A stretch of 53,023 bases of DNA from Oscillospiraceae bacterium. Lineage in GTDB: Bacteria > Bacillota > Clostridia > Oscillospirales > Acutalibacteraceae. Under the pieces are notes generated by a model. That model saw nothing but the letters and a program-made list of their open reading frames with translations. It was not told where the DNA came from and made no database searches. The position numbers and the translations under genes were made by a program. This document shows positions 23,964-31,353 of this stretch, one piece after another (position 1 is the first letter of the stretch; every line of letters starts with the position of its first letter). The stretch is taken from NCBI GenBank assembly GCA_009779495.1, contig WRED01000012.1, positions 1 to 53,023 on the forward strand. The letters are read 5' to 3'.

Positions 23964-24360
23964 TCCGGGCTCGCAAAATCCGTCTCAGTTAAGCCCGCTG
24001 ACCCTTGCGTTTATCGGCGACAGCGTGTACGATTTAATGGTACGCGAAACACTTGTGAGAGAGGCGAACCGTTCTGTGGGCAAGCTGCACGGGCTGGCGG
24101 CGAAGCGCGTGTGCGCGGGCGCGCAGGCCGAAGCGGCGCGTGGGCTGCTGGATGGCGGACTGCTCACCGAGGATGAGTTCGCGGTGTTCAAGCGCGGGCG
24201 CAACGCCCACACGTTTCATACGCCGAAGAACGCCACAAACGCGGACTACCACCTTGCGACGGGGGTTGAGGCGATGGTTGGGTATTTGTACCTGAAAGGC
24301 GACTTGGAAAGGCTCAGGGAAATTTTTGAGCTGATGCAAGAGGAGAGTTTAAAAAATTAA
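23935..24360 (+). CDS. mrnC: Mini-ribonuclease III
   Basis: 141-residue stand-alone RNase III catalytic domain without a dsRNA-binding domain. FIGDSVYDLMVR carries the catalytic Asp, and GVEAMVGYLYL near the C-terminus the second acidic motif. In Bacillus it matures 23S rRNA ends. The start overlaps the end of obgE (23935-23963), so the two are translationally coupled. The first 15 residues (MTLNLNLSTDPGSQN) are poorly conserved and may be an extension. Confidence 0.92.
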   Translation: MTLNLNLSTDPGSQNPSQLSPLTLAFIGDSVYDLMVRETLVREANRSVGKLHGLAAKRVCAGAQAEAARGLLDGGLLTEDEFAVFKRGRNAHTFHTPKNATNADYHLATGVEAMVGYLYLKGDLERLREIFELMQEESLKN

Positions 24361-24401
24361 AAATGAAGAATGAAAAATTGTAGAAAATTTATATAATGTG
24401 A

Positions 24402-24980
24402 ATGGATAAAAATATGGCAGAGTACAAAACAAGAAAATATCCGCTATTCTCAGCGTGCGGATTGAATTGTGGATTGTGTCCGCGATATTACACCGAAGGC
24501 TCATCAAGATGTCCCGGCTGTGGCGGCGAGGGTTTTTTAGCGGTTCATTGCTCATGCAGCATGATACCGTGCTGTGAACGCAAGGGCATTGAGTATTGTT
24601 TCGATTGCGATGAATTTCCCTGCAAGAAGTACGACGGTGCGGATATATACGATTCGTTTATCACTCATAAAAATCAGTTTGTTGACATGGAAAAAGCCAA
24701 ACGAATCGGTATGGAAGCCTACTCAGCCGCGCTTCATGAAAAGATCGGTATTTTTGAAGAACTTCTCGGCAATTACAATGGCGGACGACGTAAGAATCTC
24801 TACTGCATGGCGGTTAATCTTTTGGAGTTGCAAGACATAAGAGCGGTTATGGAACAGATTGGAAGCGAAACCGTAGCCGAAACTTCTGTTAAAGCCAAAG
24901 CTGCTGCCGCCGTGCGGCTATTTGAAGAAATGGCTGAATTGAGAGGAATTTCGATGAAGCTTCGTAAAAAACAGTCTTGA
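24402..24980 (+). CDS. DUF3795 Cys-rich protein
   Basis: 192 residues. The N-terminal half has a conserved Cys pattern (SACGLNCGLCPRYYT, CPGCGGEG, HCSCSMIPCCERKG, CFDCDEFPCKKYD) typical of DUF3795, presumably a metal-binding domain. No function is known. A TATAAT at 24392-24397 ends only five bases before the ATG at 24402 and there is no clear Shine-Dalgarno site, so either the transcript is nearly leaderless or ATG 24414 is used. The upstream gap is A/T-rich and contains AATGAAGAATGAAAAATTG-type intergenic sequence. Confidence 0.85.
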   Translation: MDKNMAEYKTRKYPLFSACGLNCGLCPRYYTEGSSRCPGCGGEGFLAVHCSCSMIPCCERKGIEYCFDCDEFPCKKYDGADIYDSFITHKNQFVDMEKAKRIGMEAYSAALHEKIGIFEELLGNYNGGRRKNLYCMAVNLLELQDIRAVMEQIGSETVAETSVKAKAAAAVRLFEEMAELRGISMKLRKKQS

Positions 24981-25049
24981 TAATGATTACTGAAGCAAGC
25001 TGTACAGCTTCGCTTAATAAGCATTTTCTGCAAAAAGGAGGCCGCCCCC

Positions 25050-25958
25050 CTGAGTAAAAAACAAAAAAAACCGAAGCGACAAAAAACGTCAAAGCTCACA
25101 AAGTCCCGCGTAAAGGATATGCTTTTAGATAACCTGATGTGGTTCCTGGGCAGCGCAATCTATTCCGCCGCCATCAACATCTTCGCCATCCCGAACCGCA
25201 TCGCTTTAAGCGGCGTGTCGGGCCTGTCGATCGTCGTGAACTACCTGTTTTCGCTTCCCGTCGGCGTGACTAATTTTGTGCTGAACCTGCCGCTCATCGT
25301 GCTTGCATGGATATTCATCGGGCGCAAATTCGTGCTGAAAACGCTGTGGGTGATCTCCGTCATGTCGGTGGCCATCGACCTGCTTGTGCCGTTTTTGTCA
25401 AAGCATGCGTACACGGGCGACCGTCTGCTTGCGGCCGTCTTTTGCGGGATCATGATGGGCGCCGGCCTGTCGCTGGTGCTGCTTCGCGGAGCGACCACCG
25501 GCGGCACGGACATCGTCGGCAGCCTTGTGCGCACGCGCTGGCCCCATGTCACGATGGGGCGCGTGATCCTGATCGCGGACGTCATCATCATCGTGATTTC
25601 GGCGGCGGCGTTCCGCAGCGTCGAAAGCGGCATGTACGCGGCAATCGTCATCCTTTTGAGTACGCGCGTGGTGGACTACGCGCTCTATGGCATGGATAAC
25701 GGCAAGCTGCTGCTCATCGTGACGGAAAAGGCGGAGGAGATGTCCAAAGAGCTTACGGCAAACTACCCGCGCGGCGTGACGCTTCTCCCCGCTAAAGGCG
25801 GCTATACGGGCGAGGACAAGGGGATGCTCGTTATGGCCGTGCGCAAGAGTGAGGTCGCGCGGGTCAACAAAATCGTGCGGGAGCTGGACGACAAGACGTT
25901 TACCATCATCACGGAGGCTGGGGAGATTCTGGGAAACGGGTTTAAGCTGGAAAGTTAA
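25050..25958 (+). CDS. YitT-family membrane protein (DUF161/DUF2179), likely CTG start
   Basis: About 302 residues: a basic cytosolic head (SKKQKKPKRQKTSKLTKSRV), five or six membrane segments (about 35-200) and a C-terminal DUF2179 domain (about 215-295) with GVTLLPAKGGYTGEDKGML. Function unknown. The first ATG (25119) has AAAGG only two bases away, too close. In frame upstream, CTG at 25050 is preceded by AAAGGAGG with an 8-base spacer, and no ATG, GTG or TTG lies between the preceding stop and it. The Lys/Arg head also fits the positive-inside rule for such permeases. The CTG start is therefore preferred, but it is an inference. Confidence 0.8.
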   Translation: MSKKQKKPKRQKTSKLTKSRVKDMLLDNLMWFLGSAIYSAAINIFAIPNRIALSGVSGLSIVVNYLFSLPVGVTNFVLNLPLIVLAWIFIGRKFVLKTLWVISVMSVAIDLLVPFLSKHAYTGDRLLAAVFCGIMMGAGLSLVLLRGATTGGTDIVGSLVRTRWPHVTMGRVILIADVIIIVISAAAFRSVESGMYAAIVILLSTRVVDYALYGMDNGKLLLIVTEKAEEMSKELTANYPRGVTLLPAKGGYTGEDKGMLVMAVRKSEVARVNKIVRELDDKTFTIITEAGEILGNGFKLES

Positions 25959-25994
25959 AGAAAGTAAAAAGTTAGTGAATTAACAAAAAAGCTC

Positions 25995-26023
25995 TTGCAA
26001 TTCACGCGAGTTTGTGATAGTAT
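25995..26023 (+). promoter_or_regulatory. Promoter of rplS
   Basis: TTGCAA (25995-26000), 17-bp spacer, TAGTAT (26018-26023), giving a leader of about 130 nt. Confidence 0.65.
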
Positions 26024-26030
26024 ATTTAGG

Positions 26031-26150
26031 CATTTGTTTCCGTCTGGACTTCTGACGGGGTTTAATGCGGTCCCGAATCAGGGATACATTAAAGCTGATG
26101 TTCCTCTGTCGCAGTCATTACGTTACGAACATCTGATAAATTTGGAGGAA
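26031..26150 (+). ncRNA. Structured rplS leader, possible L19 autoregulatory element
   Basis: Three hairpins follow one another before the start of rplS: CGTC/GACG (26041-26057), TTTAATG..TCCC/GGGA..CATTAAA (26061-26093) and GATGTTC/GAACATC (26097-26133), then GGAGGAAAAG as ribosome site. Ribosomal protein L19 leaders are known in Bacillota as autogenous control elements; the placement agrees, but I cannot confirm the covariance model by eye. Confidence 0.5.
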
Positions 26151-26156
26151 AAGAAA

Positions 26157-26501
26157 ATGGACGCGTTAAAATTGATTGCGCAGGAAAACGTAAAGGAATC
26201 CGCGCAGGTGCCCGAGATCGGAAGCACCGTGAAGGTGCACGTGAAGATCCGCGAGGGCGAAAGAGAGAGAGTTCAGGTGTTTGAGGGCACCGTCATCGCG
26301 CGCAGGGGTTCCGGCGTTTCAGAGACGTTCACCGTGCGCAGGGTTTCCTACGGCGTAGGCGTCGAGAGGGTGTTCCCGATACATTCCCCGAACGTCGTCA
26401 AGGTCGAAACCGTCAGGCTTGGCCGCGTACGCAGAAGCAAGCTGTATTACCTGCGTGACAGGGTCGGCAAGGCCGCCAAGGTCAGGACAAAGATCCGCTG
26501 A
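26157..26501 (+). CDS. rplS: 50S ribosomal protein L19
   Basis: 114 residues, the usual length. The central [20 protein letters not shown] and [20 protein letters not shown] are diagnostic. It sits at the 30S-50S interface. Start ATG 26157 follows GGAGGAAAAG; an upstream frame from 25995 lacks likeness to L19. A rho-independent terminator (26521-26572) and a structured leader (26031-26150) frame the gene. Confidence 0.96.
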   Translation: MDALKLIAQENVKESAQVPEIGSTVKVHVKIREGERERVQVFEGTVIARRGSGVSETFTVRRVSYGVGVERVFPIHSPNVVKVETVRLGRVRRSKLYYLRDRVGKAAKVRTKIR

Positions 26502-26520
26502 TTGTTTAAAAACCGTTCTC

Positions 26521-26572
26521 AAAACCCGGCGCTTCGCGATGCTTCCATGCGGCGCGGCGAGCCGGGTTTTTA
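26521..26572 (+). terminator. Terminator of rplS
   Basis: AAAACCCGGC (26521-26530) and GCCGGGTTTT (26561-26570) make a 10-bp stem followed by T. The 30-base loop itself contains an imperfect palindrome (GCTTCGCGATGC, ATGCGGCGCGGC), so the stem may have gained an insert. Confidence 0.85.
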
Positions 26573-26655
26573 GATTTTAGGCTGTAGATTGCAGATGTTA
26601 GAATTCCTGATCCCTGACTCCTGATTCCTAATTCCTCGCAGAGGGGTGGTTTACC

Positions 26656-27237
26656 GTGCGAAGGGAAGTCTATGATTACTGGATCCGTTTTGTGGATCAA
26701 AACGAACAGACGGGCTCTAAGCGCTGGCCGGTGTTGTATGACGCCGTCAGCTCTGTGGGAAGCGCCGTCGTCATTATTTTTCTCATCTTTTCATTCGCGT
26801 TTCGGGCCGTCGGCGTGATCGGCAACTCCATGCTGCCGACGCTGCGCGACAGCGACTGGCTGGCGGTAACCAGCATCAACTTCAACATCAAGCGCAACGA
26901 CATCGTCATCATCACCCAGCCGAACGATCTGAACGAGCCTTTGGTCAAGCGCGTCATCGGTCTGAGCGGCGACGTGGTCGATATCAATTTTGAGACCCAT
27001 GAGGTGTTCATCAACGGCCAGCGGCTTGACGAGCCGTTTATCAACTCGCCCACGGCCGTTTCGTCGGACGTGGAGTTCCCTCTGACCGTGCCGAAAGGTC
27101 ATCTGTTCGTCATGGGCGACAACCGCAACAGCTCTTTGGACAGCCGTTCGTCCATCGTCGGCTTTATCGACGAGCGGTACGTGTTAGGCGTCGCCAAGGC
27201 AAGGCTGTACCCGTTCGGCGATTTTAAGCTGAAATAA
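26656..27237 (+). CDS. lepB: Signal peptidase I, copy 1
   Basis: 193 residues: one N-terminal membrane anchor (about 33-55) then the periplasmic-side catalytic domain. Catalytic Ser58 (GNSMLPTL) and Lys98 (LVKRVIGLSGD) form the dyad; later boxes GDNRNSSLDSR (MGDNR motif) confirm type I peptidase. Removes signal peptides during secretion. Start GTG 26656 follows GAGGGGTGG; the preceding gap (26573-26655) has TGTAGATTGCAGATG and ATTCCTGA-type repeated intergenic sequence. The second copy begins 37 bases downstream. Confidence 0.95.
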   Translation: MRREVYDYWIRFVDQNEQTGSKRWPVLYDAVSSVGSAVVIIFLIFSFAFRAVGVIGNSMLPTLRDSDWLAVTSINFNIKRNDIVIITQPNDLNEPLVKRVIGLSGDVVDINFETHEVFINGQRLDEPFINSPTAVSSDVEFPLTVPKGHLFVMGDNRNSSLDSRSSIVGFIDERYVLGVAKARLYPFGDFKLK

Positions 27238-27273
27238 CAATCGCTTACTATAACAATCAAGGAATGATATAAC

Positions 27274-27846
27274 ATGACAACGCAACCTGAACCTGTCACA
27301 AAAACGCCGCGTGAAAAATTCGTGTCAAGCGTTTATGACGCCGTATCCATCGTGACGTCCGCGATCATCGCGATCATGGTGGTGTTCACGTTTTTGTTCC
27401 GCTTCGTGGGAGTCGTCGGCCCGTCGATGGAACCGACGCTGTTCCGCGACAACTGGCTGGCCGTTTCGGCGTTCATCAGGCAGCCGAAGTACGGCGACAT
27501 CGTCGTCGTTACGCAGCCTAACGCTTTCGACGAGCCTATCGTCAAGCGCGTCATAGCCGTCGGCGGGCAGACCGTGGATATCAGGGACGGCCATGTGTAC
27601 GTGAATGGTGAACAGTTGACGGAAAAATATATCAGCTCTCAAGTCGTCACGGAAAAAGAGGACATTACGGCCTATCCGCTGACCATCCCCCAGGGCTTCG
27701 TATTCGTATTGGGCGACAACCGCCCCCATTCCACGGACAGCCGCTCGGCCCTGATCGGCATGATCGACAACAACTACGTGCTGGGCAGGGTCGTGTTCAG
27801 ACTGCTGCCGTTTGGGGAATTCAAAGTAGGAATAGAATACAATTGA
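27274..27846 (+). CDS. lepB: Signal peptidase I, copy 2
   Basis: 190 residues with the same plan: anchor (about 22-48), Ser51 (GPSMEPTL), Lys91 (VKRVIAVGGQ) and LGDNRPHSTDSRS. ATG 27274 follows AAGGAA. Its substrate-binding region differs from copy 1 (SSQVVTEKEDITAYPL versus NSPTAVSSDVEFPL), so the two may have diverged in specificity. Tandem lepB genes are common in Bacillota. Confidence 0.95.
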   Translation: MTTQPEPVTKTPREKFVSSVYDAVSIVTSAIIAIMVVFTFLFRFVGVVGPSMEPTLFRDNWLAVSAFIRQPKYGDIVVVTQPNAFDEPIVKRVIAVGGQTVDIRDGHVYVNGEQLTEKYISSQVVTEKEDITAYPLTIPQGFVFVLGDNRPHSTDSRSALIGMIDNNYVLGRVVFRLLPFGEFKVGIEYN

Positions 27847-27895
27847 GAATTGTCGCGCGGCGGCCGCCAAAATTCTCAATTCTTAATTGACATGG
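27841..27895. repeat. Dispersed palindromic intergenic sequence, copy 1
   Basis: AATTGAGAATT (27841-27851) and AATTCTCAATT (27871-27881) are perfect 11-bp inverted repeats around a GC-rich centre (GTCGCGCGGCGGCCGCCAA), with TCTTAATTGACAT next to them. The second arm and the CGGCC core recur at 31272-31318. Confidence 0.6.
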
Positions 27896-27903
27896 AGTGT
27901 CAT

Positions 27904-28785
27904 ATGGATCAAACGGTACAATGGTTCCCCGGTCACATGGCGAAAACGCGGCGTCAGATAAAGGAAAGTCTGCCGCTTGTTGACGCCGTGGCCGAGTTGC
28001 TCGACGCCCGCATCCCCGAAAGCAGCCGCAACCCCGAGCTGTCGGAGCTTATCGGGCACAAGCCCAGGATCGTGCTGCTCAACAAGTGCGATCTGGCCGA
28101 CGCGGCCGCCACGAAGCGGTGGATACGTCACTTTGAAAAAAGCGGCGCTGACTCAAGCAAAACGGTCGCTATGGCCGTTGACTGCCGGTCGGGCCAGGGG
28201 CTGAACGCGTTCCATGCCCGCGTGCGGGAGCTGCTTTCCGATAAGATCAAAAGCAATGAGGAAAAAGGTATGGCGGGCAGGCCTCTGCGGGTCATGGTCG
28301 TGGGCATACCGAATACCGGAAAATCCTCTTTCATCAACCGCATGGCTGGCAAGTACAAGGCCAAGGTCGCGGATAAACCGGGGGTTACGCGGCAGAACCA
28401 GTGGTTTTCTATTGGGAACGGCATTGAGCTGCTTGACACGCCCGGCGTACTGTGGCCAAAGTTTGACGACCCGGCCGTCGGCGACAGGCTTTTGTTCATC
28501 GGCTCCGTCAAGGACGAGATAACCGACGGCGAAACCATGGCGGTCCGCCTGCTCGAAGCGCTGAAAGACGCTTACGGCGACAGGCTCGCCAGCCGCTACA
28601 ACATAGAATTCACGCCTGAAACGCCCGCGTACGAGTTGCTCGAAACGATTGGGCGCAAGCGCGGTATGCTGATACGCGGCGGAGAAACGGATACGCAGCG
28701 CGCGGCGGCCATGCTGCTGGACGAATACCGCGCGGGGCGGCTTGGGCGAATCACTTTGGAGCATGCGGGGAATTGTAATGATTGA
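27904..28785 (+). CDS. rbgA: Ribosome biogenesis GTPase RbgA/YlqF
   Basis: 293-residue circularly permuted GTPase: G4 NKCD (60-63) comes before G1 GIPNTGKSS (134-142) and G3 DTPG (178-181), and the C-terminal helical domain follows. It acts late in 50S assembly. ATG 27904 follows GGAG; the earlier ATG at 27892 has no site and lies in the repeat. Its neighbours rplS, lepB, rnhB and yraN match the classic bacillar order. Confidence 0.94.
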   Translation: MDQTVQWFPGHMAKTRRQIKESLPLVDAVAELLDARIPESSRNPELSELIGHKPRIVLLNKCDLADAAATKRWIRHFEKSGADSSKTVAMAVDCRSGQGLNAFHARVRELLSDKIKSNEEKGMAGRPLRVMVVGIPNTGKSSFINRMAGKYKAKVADKPGVTRQNQWFSIGNGIELLDTPGVLWPKFDDPAVGDRLLFIGSVKDEITDGETMAVRLLEALKDAYGDRLASRYNIEFTPETPAYELLETIGRKRGMLIRGGETDTQRAAAMLLDEYRAGRLGRITLEHAGNCND

Positions 28786-29284
28786 GTTAGCGGAATATGA
28801 TTCAAGGTATGAAGAAGAAACCTTGAAAAGAATGGCGGACTTTTTCGGCTTTCACAGAAGTCTGTACGACGGGTTTGACGGTTCGAACCCCGAGGTAAGC
28901 CGGGTGACGATAGAAACTCTTGAAAGATGGATCTCGGAGGATCACGCTTTATATGTTATTCTTCACGGCGGCGAATCAGCCGGTTTTATTCACATAGGGT
29001 ATCGCGGCGGAAATGTCGCGTGGATCGAAGATATATACGTTGATAAACAGCGCAGGGGCAAGGGCATAGCGTCGCGGGCTGTCAGGCTCGCGGAGGAAAT
29101 AATAGCGCGGGATAAAGATTATGACGCGGTTTGCGTCGACATCTGTCCCCGCAATACTGACTCAATGAAGCTGGCCTTTAGCCTTGGATACATAAATTTG
29201 AGCATGATAACTGTCCGCAAAGAGTTGTACGGCAGCGGCAAGGATCGGGAAGTTTCTTTTCTGGGGCTTGACTATAAATATTAG
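28778..29284 (+). CDS. GNAT-family N-acetyltransferase
   Basis: 168 residues with the acetyl-CoA-binding motif A (DIYVDKQRRGKGIASRAVRL) and motif B (CVDICPRNTDSMKLAFSLGY). The ATG at 28778 overlaps the rbgA stop by eight bases, with GGGGA a few bases upstream, so the two are coupled. Substrate unknown; the RimI-like order near ribosomal genes is not enough to name it. Confidence 0.88.
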   Translation: MIELAEYDSRYEEETLKRMADFFGFHRSLYDGFDGSNPEVSRVTIETLERWISEDHALYVILHGGESAGFIHIGYRGGNVAWIEDIYVDKQRRGKGIASRAVRLAEEIIARDKDYDAVCVDICPRNTDSMKLAFSLGYINLSMITVRKELYGSGKDREVSFLGLDYKY

Positions 29285-29297
29285 GGCGTGTTTACGG

Positions 29298-29903
29298 ATG
29301 CCGGAGTTTTTACCCTTTGAATCCACGGCGCGTGGCGAAGGCTTTCAGACCGTCTGCGGTATCGACGAGGCAGGCCGTGGGCCTTTGGCCGGGCCCGTGT
29401 TCGCCGCGGCGGTCATTTTACCTCCGGGGCTTGTCATCGACGGTCTGGATGACTCAAAGAAGCTCACCGAAAAAAAGCGCGAGGCGCTGTTCGATATCAT
29501 CAAATCAAGCGCCGTATGCTGGTCGGTGGCGTATGCCAATGAAAAAGAGATCGACGAAATCAACATTTTACAGGCAACTTTCCTCGCGATGAAACGGGCC
29601 GCCGGCGGTCTCCTGCCCCTCCCCTCACTCGCGTTGGTGGACGGCAACATGTGCCCGGCTTTGGAGGTTCCCGCCCGCGCCGTCGTCAAGGGCGACTCCG
29701 TTTGTCAAAGCATCGCGGCGGCATCCGTTTTGGCCAAGGTCAGCAGGGACCGCTTCATGTACGCGCTTGACGAGGAGTACCCGCAATATCAGTTCAAAAA
29801 GCACAAGGGCTACGGCACAAAGCTCCACTACGAAATGCTCGCGGAGCACGGCATATCGCCCGTACATAGAAGAACTTTCCTGAAGAAAATTCTATATAAA
29901 TGA
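29298..29903 (+). CDS. rnhB: Ribonuclease HII
   Basis: 201 residues: catalytic Asp23 and Glu24 in CGIDEAGRGPLAGP, Asp115 in LALVDGN and the conserved KVSRDRFM segment. It removes ribonucleotides from DNA and RNA-DNA hybrids. ATG 29298 gives MPEFLPFEST; an earlier start would enter the GNAT gene. The gene lies in the usual rbgA-rnhB-yraN order. Confidence 0.94.
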   Translation: MPEFLPFESTARGEGFQTVCGIDEAGRGPLAGPVFAAAVILPPGLVIDGLDDSKKLTEKKREALFDIIKSSAVCWSVAYANEKEIDEINILQATFLAMKRAAGGLLPLPSLALVDGNMCPALEVPARAVVKGDSVCQSIAAASVLAKVSRDRFMYALDEEYPQYQFKKHKGYGTKLHYEMLAEHGISPVHRRTFLKKILYK

Positions 29904-29922
29904 CAATAAAGGGGACAGCGCC

Positions 29923-30294
29923 ATGATCCAAAACCCCGCCGGCGCCTGGGGCGAGATCTTCGCCGCGCGTTATCTGCGCGATCAGGGCTATGATATCGCC
30001 GCCGCCAACTACCGCTCGCGCTTCGGCGAGATTGACATCGTGGCGTCGGACGGCAGGTGCCTCGTTTTCATCGAGGTCAAGGCGCGAAGTGACGGCATGA
30101 TCGCCGCGCCGGGCGAATCCGTTGACCTGCGCAAGCAAAAGAAGATTTCCGCGACCGCCGCCGATTTTCTCTCGAAGCACCCGACGGAATTGTACGCGCG
30201 GTTCGACGTGATAGAGGTGTATCTCGACAGGGAGCACAGGCTCAAAAAAATTGAGCACATCAAGTCCGCCTTTGACGCGGAGTCTGGTTGGTAA
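29923..30294 (+). CDS. yraN: UPF0102 protein YraN
   Basis: 123 residues with the restriction-endonuclease-like fold: FGEIDIVAS then LVFIEVKARSD (Asp and Glu-x-Lys). The family lies next to rnhB in many bacteria; proposed roles in DNA repair are unproven. The start MIQNPAGAWGE is normal in length. Confidence 0.9.
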   Translation: MIQNPAGAWGEIFAARYLRDQGYDIAAANYRSRFGEIDIVASDGRCLVFIEVKARSDGMIAAPGESVDLRKQKKISATAADFLSKHPTELYARFDVIEVYLDREHRLKKIEHIKSAFDAESGW

Positions 30295-30296
30295 TT

Positions 30297-31271
30297 ATGT
30301 ATTTTTTCGACTTGCATTGCGATACAATAACCCGCTGTATGAACAAAAATGAGCGGTTGCCCGAAAACAACGGGCATATCTCGCTGAAAAAGGCGGCCTG
30401 TTTTGACCAGTGGGCACAGGTTTTCGCCGTCTTTGTGCCGGACGAATACAGGGGCGCGGCTGCGGTCGGTTATTTTGACCGCGCGTACGATTATTTCCGG
30501 CGCGAGTTTGAGGACAATGTTTCCTCTATAGAACAATGCCGTTCGTCCGATGAACTCGGCTCATGCGCCGCAAACGGCAAAGCCGCCGCGATACTTTCCG
30601 TAGAGGGCGGCGCCGTTTTAGCCGGGGATATCGCGCGGCTCGACAGCCTTTTTGAACGCGGTGTGCGACTCATCACACTGACGTGGAACGGCGATAACGA
30701 GATCGCCCGCGGCTGCCAGTCGGGCAGTGAGGGCGGACTGACGGCTTTTGGGCGGGACGTTCTCCGCCGCATGAATGAGCTTCATATGGCCGTGGATGTG
30801 TCGCACCTGAGCCGTGAGGGCTTTTGGGACGTGGCGAAACGCTCGGACGCGCCGTTTGTGGCGAGCCATTCAACCTGCTGCGCCGTGCTCCAAAAAACCC
30901 GCGCTGACAGTGCGGATAAAGCGCGCGCTGTCAACCGTAATCTCGATGACGAGCAGATCAGACAGATCATTTCGCGCGGCGGGCTGATCGGCGTAAATTT
31001 CTGCCGGAGCTTTCTGGGCGATCCGGGAGACGACGGTTTTGAAGCCGTCCGCCGCCACCTTGAACACATCCTGAATCTGGGCGGCGAAAACGCGGCGGCC
31101 ATCGGCAGCGACTATGACGGCTGCAACGTCAATCCCGAGCTTGACGGCATAGATAAGATTTCCGCGCTGGCGGCGTATCTTATGGAAAAGGGCTGGCCGC
31201 AGAGTCTTTTGGACAAAATCTTTTTTTATAACGCAAAACGATTTTTTCAAGTAATAAATAATTCATTGTAA
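30297..31271 (+). CDS. Membrane-type dipeptidase (peptidase M19)
   Basis: 324 residues. Metal ligands are visible in DLHCDT (N-terminus), DVSHLS and SHS, plus GSDYDG near the C-terminus, the renal-dipeptidase arrangement. Hydrolyses dipeptides, with possible D-amino acid or beta-lactam activity in some members. ATG 30297 directly follows the yraN stop; no signal peptide, so it is cytosolic here. The terminal gap holds a CTCAATTCTCAATTG repeat. Confidence 0.9.
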   Translation: MYFFDLHCDTITRCMNKNERLPENNGHISLKKAACFDQWAQVFAVFVPDEYRGAAAVGYFDRAYDYFRREFEDNVSSIEQCRSSDELGSCAANGKAAAILSVEGGAVLAGDIARLDSLFERGVRLITLTWNGDNEIARGCQSGSEGGLTAFGRDVLRRMNELHMAVDVSHLSREGFWDVAKRSDAPFVASHSTCCAVLQKTRADSADKARAVNRNLDDEQIRQIISRGGLIGVNFCRSFLGDPGDDGFEAVRRHLEHILNLGGENAAAIGSDYDGCNVNPELDGIDKISALAAYLMEKGWPQSLLDKIFFYNAKRFFQVINNSL

Positions 31272-31318
31272 TGCCGCGAAGCGGCCACCACAATTCTCAA
31301 TTCTCAATTGAATTAACA
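31272..31318. repeat. Dispersed intergenic sequence, copy 2
   Basis: GCGGCCACCACAATTCTCAA then TTCTCAATTGAATTAACAT matches the unit at 27861-27895 over about 30 bases. Related AATTGTCAATTGA-type sequence is seen at 35115-35145 and 12087-12100. Confidence 0.55.
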
Positions 31319-31353
31319 TCTTAATTTCCTATCACGAAGAAAGGTGAAAAAAC

